A stretch of 64,000 nucleotides of DNA, from contig CM051521.1 of assembly GCA_028015205.1 (NCBI GenBank), positions 65,146,314 through 65,210,313 on the forward strand, given 5' to 3'. The translations under genes were made by a program, and so were the position numbers. Positions 45,901 through 57,900 of this stretch are shown here, piece by piece. The notes beneath the pieces were generated by a model that did not search any database, was not told where the DNA came from, and was given only the letters and a program-made list of their open reading frames with translations. Position 1 is the stretch's first letter. Each line of letters opens with the position of its first letter. This DNA is from Mytilisepta virgata. Taxonomy: Eukaryota > Mollusca > Bivalvia > Mytilida > Mytilidae.

Positions 45901-48900
45901 ATATGTTAGATTGTCGTCCACGTGAATATAAATACAACAGACTTCTCTAAACATTCTAAGCCAACCTTTAAAATGTTAATTTCATTTATCTCCCAACTTA
46001 TGAGTGGAAATCATATTTTCGGACTTACGGACCTTCGAACTATCGGGCCTTCGGACTATTAGGCCTTCGGAATAATGGGCGGAAACGAGAAAACATACTT
46101 TATTGAAAGTTTTATTTGTACTTTTACTTCAAATTGTAAGAACTTTTAACATTGATTATGCTTAAATAGGAAAAAGATATTTTTTGTTTTTTTTTGTTTG
46201 ATTTGTGGCATATCATCTAAACATAAATTAATTTATTTTTTTTTTAAAAAATCAACCTGGTGCTATCAAAAACACAGATTTCTTTTGGGGCACTTTTTAC
46301 AGTTTATATGGAATATCTCTAATTTCACCTAAAAGTAAGAAGTCACTTAAAAGCAACTTGTACAGAAAATTAACTAATTCCTCCAATGACTGTTTTCAAA
46401 TTGATCAAATAAAATGATAAATTAGTCATTTGCCCATACATTCTCAGAGTTTGTTATGCCTGAATACAAGTAACTCAGTAATGATTAATAGGGAAAGTTT
46501 TGATAATGTGTGATTTGTTGTTAATATAATAAACTTAATATGTGTAAATAACTACCTGAAACCAACCATTTCTTCTGAAGAATTGGTACACTCTTTATAT
46601 CATATATAGAGGTAGTTACTCCTTCAAGAGTTCCAAACTCACTACCTATACCAAGTGAGAGTAACATCATGAAAAAAATAAGCGACCAGAAAGGTGCAGA
46701 GGGACCAAACTCTACAATGGCCTGAGTAAATACCACAAAGGCAAGTCCAGTTCCTTCTGCAGCCTAGAAATAGATAGAAATCTATATAGTGCCTGGGTAA
46801 ATACCACAAAGCAAGTCAATTTCCTTCTGCAGCCTACAAATAGATAAAAAACTATATGGTGCGTTGGTAAATACCACAAAGCAAGTCCAGTTCCTTCTGC
46901 AGCCTACAAGATAGAAAACACTATAGTGCCTGGGTAAATACCACAAAGGCAAGTCCAGTTTCTTTTGCAGCCTAGAAATAGATAGAAATCTCTATAGTGA
47001 TTGGCTAAATACCACAAAGCAAGTCCAGTTCCTTCTGCAGCCTACAAGATAGAAAACTATATAGTGCCTAGGTAATTACCACAAAGGCAAGTCCAGTTTC
47101 TTTTGCATCGTGCAAATATATAGAAAACTATATAGTGTGTGGGTAAATACCATAAAAGCAAGTCAATTTCCTTCTGCAGCCTACAAATAGAAAACTATAT
47201 GGTGCGTTGGTAAATTCCACAAAGGCAAGTCCAGTTCCATCTGTAGCCTACAAATAGATAGAAAACTATATAGTGCCTGGGTAAATACCACAAAGGCAAG
47301 TCCAGTTTCTCCTGCAGCGTGCAGATAGATAGATAACTCTATAGTGTTGGGTTAAATACCATAAAAGCTGGTCCAGTTCCTTCTGCAACCTACAAATAGA
47401 TAGAAAACTATACAGTGCCTGGGTAAATACCACAAAGGCAAGTCCAGTTCCTTCTGCAGCGTGCTAATAGATAGAAAACTCTATAGTGCTTGGGTAAATA
47501 CTACAAAGGCAAGTCCAGTTCCTTCTGCAACCTACAAATAGATAGAAAACTATACAGTGCCTGGGTAAATACCACAAAGGCAAGTCCAGTTCTTTCTGCA
47601 GCGTGCAAATAGATAGAAAACTCTACAGTGCTTGGGTAAATACCACAAAGGCAAGTCCAGTTCCTTCTGCAGCGTGCTAACAGATAGAAAACTCTACAGT
47701 GCTTGGGTAAATACCACAAAGGCAAGTCCAGTTCCTTCTGCAGCCTAGAAATAGTTAGAAAACTATATAGTGCCTGGGTAAATACCCCAAAGGCAAGTCC
47801 AGTTCCTTCTGCAGTGTGCAAATAGATAGAAAACTCTACAGTGCCTGGGTAAATACCATAAAAGCAAGTCATGTTCCTTCTGCAGCCTACAAATAGATAG
47901 AAAACTATATAGTGGCTGGGTAAATACCACAAAGGTAAGTCCAGTTCCTTCTGCAGTCTATAAATATATAAAAAAAAACTACTAGTATATAGTGCCTGGG
48001 TAAATACCACAAAGGCAAGTCCAGTTTCTTCTGTAGCATACAAATAAATAGAATACTCTATAGTGCCTTGGTAGATACCACAAATGGAAGTCCAGTTCCT
48101 TCTGCAGCCTACAAATATATAGAAAACTATATTGTGTCTGGGTAAATACCACAAATCAAGTCCAGTTCCTTCTGCAGCCTACAAATTGATAAAAAACCCC
48201 ACATAGTCCAGAGTATAGCTAGGCCAAGTTCATAAACTGATCAACTATGAGGGACACTCATGTGTTCTGAGCCTCAGGTGTTTGCTTTGCTATTAGGGTT
48301 ATTTTGGCACTTTTTAAAGTGCATATAGAGTTCCAATTTTAGATATTTGTTTTACTGATATCACTGATTGAATACATCTGGAGATCGACGTCAAGCAACT
48401 TAAGGTATATCTCCATCTCAGCTGCTAGTATTTCAGAAGTGTTAGGAAATTATCTTCAATTTTTTAAAAAGAAATTTAAGAATATATAATTTTTTCCATG
48501 ATTCTGCTTTGTAATATTGCTTTTGCATGATTATAATATTTGATTTTGTTTTGCACATTTTTGGCTTTGAGCAAGAGGCTTGTCTTAATTTACATTCAGT
48601 GCAACAGAACTGGATAGAAATGGATAATTTTTTTATGTGAAAGCTCGGCGGACAAGAAAGTGATCTTGGATCCAATAAGTCTTTCTGGTAGCATCCATGA
48701 CCTTATTTTTTTTACTGCAAGATTGCCCAACTTTTTTTTCAGATTAAATGGTAATTTTTAATCCTACCAGTTTTTCATCAGATTTTTTATCCTGCCTTTT
48801 CGAGTCAGGCAATAAGAACTTTTTAGAGACCAACTGCTGTTGTGAACAGTTTAGGGCATAAGTTTCCACTAGACTGCCTATTATGAAAAGACTCTGTTTT

Positions 48901-51900
48901 TGCAAATGCTATCTGCACAAATGCACGAATATTACTGCCAATTAACGCCACCCCTGCCATTCCCATGGATGTCCACATATTTTGGTCAAGGAATATATAT
49001 CACATATAATACCTTATTAAGATCATCTTTTAAATCACAGTACCAAAACTTCTTGCCCATCAATGTTTCATTAAATAAAACATTCTGAATGGAAGTGTTA
49101 CTCTGATATACTTGTAGATAAACTTCCCTGGTCAGTGTACTTTCATTCAAATTTGGAAAGATGTTTAGTAACTGCTGTATATTTCTGAAATATGGAACTT
49201 TAGTATTTTTATTTTATATATGCTGCAGAAATGAACATGAAACATGTCTTGCCTAAGAATTAACATTAATATAAACATTTTTAAAAAATACAGTAATCTA
49301 CAAATGGAATCCCATATGTCTAAATTATAAAAACTGTCTGCAGCAAAAAGGTCTTGTGTAATTACATGGCATTTAGTTAAAGAAAATCTTTCTTTCCATG
49401 AATAAAATATGCAGGATCAAACATTTCCTTCTTACCCTGCCCCCTCCCCCCTAAAAATAAAATGGTTGCACCCTTAATGAATTTTTCCATAGGGTCCTAG
49501 TTAAACTAAGTTAAGCTGTGGTGGCAATCTTGCTTGACAGCCTGGGTTATCAGATCTCAGTCTGAAAGAGGACCTCCCAAGGTCAATAGCTTCTAAGTTA
49601 AAAGTGGTACTAATTGGCTCAGTGGTTTCTGACAAGAATATTTTTAATGAATTTTCCCAAAGGATCCTATGTGAAACTAAGGTTGTCAGTGGTGGCCATC
49701 TTGGTTGACAGTCCAGGTCATCAGACACAATTTTGAAAGAGGACCACCTAAGGACTATTGCTACCGAGTTTGATTCCAATTGGCTATGTGGTTTCTGACA
49801 AGAAGATTTTTAAATGAATTTTCTATTAGGATCCTATGTTAAACTAACCATCTTGGTTGACAGTCCGGGTCATTGGACACACTTCAGAAAGAGGACCACC
49901 TAAGTACCATTGCTGCCATGTTTGGTTCCATCAGTCCATGTAGTTTCATAGAAGAACATTTTAAAAATGAATCTCCCCTTTTTCTATTTTTAGTAACAGC
50001 AGTCATGTTGGTTGGAATTCAAGGTAGCTGAACACAATTTTGGAATTGAACCAACTAAGAACCAGGCATTCTACCAAAATGTGGTCCCAATTGGCCCAGA
50101 GAAGATCTTCAAGGGAAAGTTTACGATGACGGATGACGACAGACGATGGATGCAAAGTGATGGCAATAAAACATATTTGACATTTGGTAATTAATAATTA
50201 CTAATATTAAAAACAGACAGCTATCTGACTAAATAAGAAAAAATGAACAACATTTAAATCAAATAAAAGTAGCCATATATTGTATTGAAATATAAATACA
50301 ATAGTATCGACCACAGAGTGATAATAGAATTTAGGTCAAGGATTTATTTTCATATGTGCAGATTTTCTTCAAGTGCGAATGAAAATTCACATGTGCAAAA
50401 AAAATATGAGAGGTTTTCCAAATGCAAATTAGGTTAGTTTCATATGTGCAATATTTGGGAGCTCACAAAATGCTCACCTAATTTGCATGTTAAAAACTTT
50501 ATTTGCAATCAATGTTAGTTCCTCGCATTAAATCTAACATGAACATCTTATGTGCAATATTTCAGCACCATTTGGTTAGGGATGTCTCAAATGCAGTACT
50601 TAAAGACAAAATGATCAAAACTGAATCAATAACCAAAATAAGAAAATGACTTAAAATTTAATGGCAAATGCCTGTAGAGCTATGCATGATTTTTTAACTT
50701 TTAAGTATCAATTTCATGCAAGTTCCTTAATAAAACTAGAAAACTATATTGATCCAAATTCACCTGTTACTTAATTATTTGACATCATTTATGATATTTA
50801 AAGCAATCAACATTCTCTAACCTTTTTTCTGAGCAAGTGCTTGTTCTTAGGTTTTCAATATATAAAAAGATTATATTGTCAGACCTTAATAACAATTAAG
50901 AACTTACAGATTAAAAAAGATAAGAACATTTTTACACAGTTTTCCTTCTTTTAGACACCTCACTGTGGGGTTCATTTTAATCACAGTGAGGAGTTTCTGA
51001 ACGATCATTTCTTTAATGAGTATAAAATATCAACATACCTGTCCTGACATGTTTCAAACATTAGAGTTGCTTTGAAACCAAGCACTGCAAATATTACTGT
51101 GGACGAAAATATTGCAGTAAACCAGTTTGTCAAGGACACAAGGATTGCATCTCTCTGACAATTATTATTTCTAGGATTGTAACTTGAGAAGGCTATAAGT
51201 CCTCCAAATCCTAGACCAAACGAATAAAAAATCTGTGTAGCAGCATCTAACCATACTTGTGGATCAAGAAGTCTCTCAATCTAAAATATGTAGTCAAAAC
51301 AAGATATCATTAGAACTTTGACGCTTTGGCATTACATAAGTTTTTGTGGATGTCAATTTTTTTTAGATTTTATGTCGTATTGTTGTTTTTCTTTGATTTG
51401 CTTTGCAGGCTTGTTAAAGTGGAATTACCGATAGTTCAATGGAAACAAATTTTCATTTGAGATTTATACTACCTTTCCCAGAGAATATGTTCATTGGACA
51501 AATATAAAATCGGTTCCCTTCAAACAATATTCTGAAAAACTGTTTCCCTGGATTTTCATTTTAGTTGGTACACCATTTGAGTAAACGTTTTGAGCAAAAG
51601 CAGACAGCTGGACACTAACATGATCTATATCATTCATATTGATTTCATTTGTCTGCAAGGAAAACTAAATGTTTAACAGTGGCAAACATATTGGCCAGTG
51701 GATGTGGTGCTAACAGATGCACTTTTGAAAGAGGACCACCTAAGGACTTGACGCCAAATCGGATTCTAAATGACTTGGTGGTTTCTGACAAAGATCAAAA
51801 GTTTGGTCTGAATTGCCGCAATACAGAGCAGACGATATTTCTTCCTGATTTCTCTATTTAATAGTAAATTTTAACTGGCACCACTTGAAGACACTTTCAA

Positions 51901-54900
51901 TAAAAAAAGTTTGATCACACCTGCCATAGTACTTTCACATCATTTTACACATTTTTTGGCCGATTTTCTACTTTTACAAATAGCAGCCAAAATTGTCACA
52001 GGACTCAAATTAAGAAACGGTTTTGATAGGGAACCATCTACTTATATATAGGACCATGCTACTAAATGTTGGCTGTCAATGTAGTTTCAGAATAGAAGAT
52101 TCAAAATATTTTTACTGATTTTTCTATTTTAAAGACCACCTGCCCTCACTGTGTGTAACCAAAACCAGCCTATAAGCTAAATGTATAGGCTTATTTTCTT
52201 CAGTAACTGTTTTTTTTTTAATTTTACATTTAAGTAACGTAGTGACCACTGATCTCAATTTTGAAGGACAATTCCACTAAAAGATTGGTCCGAATTTGCC
52301 TAGTAATTTCAGAAGAGAAGATTTTTTAAATATTACTTTTGGTAATTTTTCTATTTCTGGTAACAGTGGCCAAAATTTTGAATGGGAAAAATCTAAGGAC
52401 CATTCCAGCAAGATTTGATCTGAATTGCCCCAGCAGTTTCAGAGTAAAATATCTCTAAATATTTTTTGTTGATTTTTCTATTTTTAGTAAAGTGGCCATA
52501 TTTGTTTGAAAGTTTGGACATCTGAACCCTTAGATACGTAAGGATTATTCCATTAAATTTTGGTGTAAACCGCCCTAGTCGTTTCAGGGAGAAAAATTTT
52601 TAAATATTGTTTTTGCTGCTTTTTCTATTTTTAGTAATGGTGGGCAAATATTTTAGTGTTCTGGACCAGGACACAACTTTGAAATGGGACGTACAAAGGG
52701 CCATTCCACTCAAATTTTAATCTCTATTGACCTAAGGAGAGATTTTAATATTTGGTTTTGCTGATTTTTTCTATTTTCAAGTAAGGGCGGTCATATTTGC
52801 TAAAGACTCGGACCACTGGACAATATTTTGAAAGGGGGCCATCTAAGGACCATTGCACCAAAGTTTGGCAAAGTGAACTAAAAAGAAATACAGAACAAAA
52901 TATTTAAACCAAAACAATTATTACGATTATGTTAAATGCGTAACACCACTCTTCCGAATCGCCTCTTTTAAATGACCTGAAGTTGAAAATCAAGTTAACT
53001 GTTTTTTTTAATTGTTCCAAAAATATATTCTATAATCTTTTATCACAATTTAAAATCCATAATTAAATATGGCCGTAAACTTCGATTGGCAAAACTCGCA
53101 TTCCATATCCTAACGTCCCAGTCCACTTGTGCACTCGAACAAATGTTGGACAGATAGCTAAAAAGCTAAAATACCCAATGATACAAAAGACAACTTGGTG
53201 AGCTGATTTATAAATAAAATTGCCTTCTAATATCACCAGCACATTCACATAAAAAATGTAATCATATTCACGAAGAATTTGTAAGATAAATAAGTTGAAT
53301 ATATGTTTTAAATAAACAATTACTGTAATTTTATCTATTATCAAATTGAAAGGGGATATAGAAATTTCTCCTATTCTTGACGTGTTTAATCGGTGGGATA
53401 AAAATACATATTATCTTTAACCACTTCCCGGTGATTAAATGTCTAAGTGGGAATTACCGCTCTCTTTCCTACAGTTATTGGAACGATAAACTAGAGAATT
53501 CTCGAAATGACGTCTATGTAAACTAACTACATAGCAACGACATTTTCTTGAGGTTTTTGTCGAAAATCATAGGAGAAACAGATTCTCCTTCAATTTACTC
53601 GTGAGTTATGGAATTTCTTCACCCTCAATAGTTAAATTTTAGAATTTAACACGCTCGCTAAAGGCTCGCGTGTTGAAAATCGAAAATTTAACCATCTCGG
53701 GTGGAGAAATTCCATAACTCACAGTCGTGCCTGAAGGAGAATCTATATGTCGATATGAGAACAACCCTGAAAAGGGACTAACTAGAAGTACTGTGAGCAA
53801 AGATCACTAATGTATACCCCCCCCCCCCATTATGGCTACATAATATAAAGAAATGTAAAACTCCAGGTTTGTCTATGGGAAACCGAAATTAGAGGCTCTA
53901 ATGGATTTAACTTGTCCACCTTCAGCAGGACTAATAGTTTAAGTGTATAGCAGTTATCTTGGCTAGTTCTTCCATATGTTTAATGTTAAACAAAGTTAGG
54001 GTGTGGTGGCCATCTTAGTTGACATTCAAGGTTAGCAAACACAGTTCTGAAAGAGACCATTGCTGGTATTATTCTAGTGTCTAAATGACCAAGTTTAAGG
54101 TATGGTGACTGCAAATTAAATTTTCCCATAGGGTCCTATGTTAAACTAAGTTCAGCTTTAGTGGCCATCTTGGACACAATTATAAAAGGGGAACATCTGA
54201 TGACCATTGTTGCCAAGTCTGGTCCCAATTGGCCAATTGGTCTCGGTTCAGAATATTTTTAATGAATTTTCCCAAAGGGTCCTATCTTAAACTAAGTTCA
54301 GCTGTGACGGCCATCTTTATGGACATTCCGGATCATAGGACATAATTCTGAAAGAGGACCACATAAGGACCATTTCTGCCAGGTTTGGTTCCAATTGGCT
54401 AAGTATTTTCAAAAAGATTTTTTAATGATTTTTCCCATAGGGTCCTTTGTTTAACTAATTTCCTGCTGTGGCGGCCATATTTGTTGATATTCTGGGTCAT
54501 CGAACACATTTCTGACAGAGGACCATTTAAGGGCGATTTCTGCCAAGTTTGGTTCCAACTGGCTCTGCAGTTTCAGACATCTTGGATTTCATATTGGCAT
54601 GAAAAACAAAGTTGGTAGAGGACCATGTAAGGATCATTCCTGCAATGTAACAATTCAATTGCGTTTTTAGTTTCAGAGAAAAAGATTTTTGAAATTTCAG
54701 CCAGTCAGAGTGCATAGTTGACCCTTGAAGTCATTCTCAATTTCAGATCTGCACGAAAAACATCAATTTTATTAGGGACATTACCTGATCATTCAGGCAT
54801 AATATTACTTCCATCTGTCAAACGGTTTCTGACAAGAAGATGTTTGTATGTATTTCCCATAGGATCCTATGTTAAATGTATCCCGTGGTGGTGGCCAGCT

Positions 54901-57900
54901 TGTATTTCAGATCGGCACAAAAAACATAACGTTTATAGAGGACCATGTCAGATCATTTCTGCAATATAACAATTCAATTGGTTTTGTAGTTTCAGAGAAG
55001 AAGACTTTGAAATTTCAGCCAATCAGAGTGCATAAATTCCCCGGGCAGCCATGTTTTTGAATTTCGGATCGGCACCAAAAACATCCATTTTGTTAGGGAT
55101 CATTATCTGATCATTCAGACATAATATTAATTCCATCTGTCAAACGGTTTCTGACAAGAAGATGTTTGTATGTATTTCCCATAGGATCCTATGTTAAATG
55201 TGTCCCATGGTGGCGGCCATCTTTGACTTCAGATCGGCACAAAAAAAACATATACTTTTTAGAGGAACATGTAAGGATCATTCCTGCAATATAACAATTA
55301 AATTGCTTTTGTAGTTTCAGAGAAGAAGATTTTTTAAATTTCAGCCAATCAGAGTGCACAAATGGCCCTGGCAGCCATGTTGATTTTTGGATCAGAACCA
55401 AGAACATAAACTTTGTAGAGGACCATCCAATGAACATCCCCATCAAGTTTGGTTTCAATTGGCCATGTGGTTTTGGAGAAGATTGAAATTTGAAAAGTGA
55501 ACGGACGAAGACGGACGCAAAGTGATGGCAATAGCTCACATGGCCTTTCATACTTTTGATAGCCTGTACTTCAAAAAATACCTACCAACCAATTATTACT
55601 TGAAAACATACAGCTTCAGTTCCATTTTGAGCCAACTCTGACTTATAATAAAGCAGAATGGAAATCCATAATATATATTTTAGGTCTATCATTTATCAAT
55701 TTGGAACTGCCAAGTTAAATTTTTGCTTCAGCCATCCAAGGATCCTCGATGCCAAGTTTGGTAGAGGACCATCATATAATCATTCATTCAAATTATCCAT
55801 TCAATCTGTCAATTACAAACCTTTTCTATAAGAAGACAATGTTTGTATGTTTTCCCTACTGGGTCCTGTGTTAACTATGTCCTGCAGTGGTAGCCATCTT
55901 GGATTCCGATCGGCATCAAAATTATAAAATTGGTACAGGACTATCATACAATCATTCAGGCATATTATCAATTCAATCTGTCAAACGGTTTCGAAGAGTT
56001 TGTTTGAATGTATTTCCAATAAGGTCCTATGTTAATAAACTATATCCCACGGTGGCTGCCATCTTGGATTTCCGATCGGCATCAAAATTACAAATTTGGT
56101 ACTGGACCATGATACAATCATTCAGGCATATTATTAATTCAATCTCTCAACCGGTTTCGAAGAAGGAGTTGTTAGAATGTATTTCCCATAAGGTCCTATG
56201 TTAACTATGTCCCACGGTGGCGGCCATCTTGGATTTCCAATCGGTACCAAAATTATAAATTTGGTAGATGACCATCTAAATAACATTCCACAAAGTAGAA
56301 ATTCATTATACCAGCACTTTAGAATGAAAGTTCGGGTATATTGTCGTTGCGGTCGTCCGTCCGTCTGTCACACTTTCTTGTGACGCAAACTCATCCTTCA
56401 CTTTTGAATTTTTACCAATTATTTTTTGTGCCAAATTGTTGCTGTAGATGCGCAATAAGGTTTAGGAGTTACAAATTTTTTAAAAGGGGGATGGAAGGGA
56501 CCAAAAAGGGCCAAATTATACAAAGAGTCTTGTGACGTGAACTCCTCTTTCATTTTTTAATTTAAACAATTTTTATTGTTGCCATATTGTTGCTTACCAA
56601 ATTTTTTAAAAGGGGGGTGGGAGGGACCAAAAGGACCGAAACAGAAAAAAAACATAATTACTAAAATAACTATGTCATATTGTTGCTTGCTAACTGCAGA
56701 TGTGCAAAAGGTTTTTAGAATTCCAAATTTCTAAAAGGGACGGACCAAAAAGGGCCAAAATAGACAAAGAGCCTTGGACGCAAACTCCTTGGTCATCTTT
56801 CATTTTTATTGTTGCCATATTGTTGCTTGCCAACTGTAGATGCTCAATAAGGTTTTGGAATTCCAATTTTTTAAAGGGGGCGTGGGAGGCACCAAAAAGG
56901 GCCAAAACCGAAAAAGACCATAATTACTAAAATTTTATCTAAAGAAAAAAAAATTGAAGAAACTTGTGAATTTCAGTTTAAAGGGCTATAGGTCCCTAAA
57001 AGGGTCCAAATAGTTAAATTATAGTAAAATTGGGTTGTGATATATTTGTTAAAAGGTATTTGTTACAGATGCAAACTGTAATGCTAAGCGTGCTTTTATT
57101 TTGCATTTTGAGGATTTAAAGGCCCAAAAAGGGAAAAGAGGCCAAAAAGTCAGATTACAGTAAAAGTGGGTCGTGATATATCTCTGTAAAGGTTATTTGT
57201 TACAGATGCAAACTGTAATGCAATGGAAACTGAAAATGTTAAGAATGTTTGTTTACAAATAAATGTGGGGTGCGGGTATAGCTGTCGTTCCGACAGCCCC
57301 TACCTCTAGTTTGGTCTTGTGGTTTCTGAAAAGAAGATTTTTTTAATTTCAGCCAATCAGAACACATTATTGGGCCTGGCGACCATGTTGAAAATTACAA
57401 AAGGACCTTTCCATGAACATTGCTGCTAGTTTGGTTCCATTTGGTTCAGTGGTTTTTAAGAAGAAGATTGAAATGTGAAAAGTGACTACGGACGAAAAGT
57501 GATGACAAAAGCTCGCCCTGGCTTTTAGCCAGGTGAGCTAAAAAGCTTCGATCTCAAGCTTAAACTTACAATCTTTAAAATAAGACCGAACTTGGCCCCA
57601 TGATTAAAACTAATTCTAAAACCTTATTGCGCATATACATATGGTGTATGACAATACTGTATAAAAATAAACTGATATTTTATATATCAGCAGCGGTATC
57701 CTATTTCAGTAAATTTATAGTGTTTTGCAAGCCCTGCCACATCCTGTAGTTAAATAACTGATGACAGCTCCATCAAAACAACACTAATGATAAAAAACAT
57801 GGAGTGGAGTCTGGAGCCAAATTTGGAGTGGAGTCTGGAGTCATTTTTGGAGTGTATTTCGGAGTCATTTTATTACGGGTACAAAATTTGTTCACCTCAG

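Noticed and set aside
47501..48154. 217-codon open reading frame on the minus strand
   Set aside because: It is read through the exon-derived minisatellite; the same peptide phrases repeat in three frames because the unit is about 70 bp. It is not an independent gene.
48900..49088. Plus-strand 62-codon frame
   Set aside because: It is the antisense shadow of SLC6 exon c, which fits gene order and splice phase on the minus strand.
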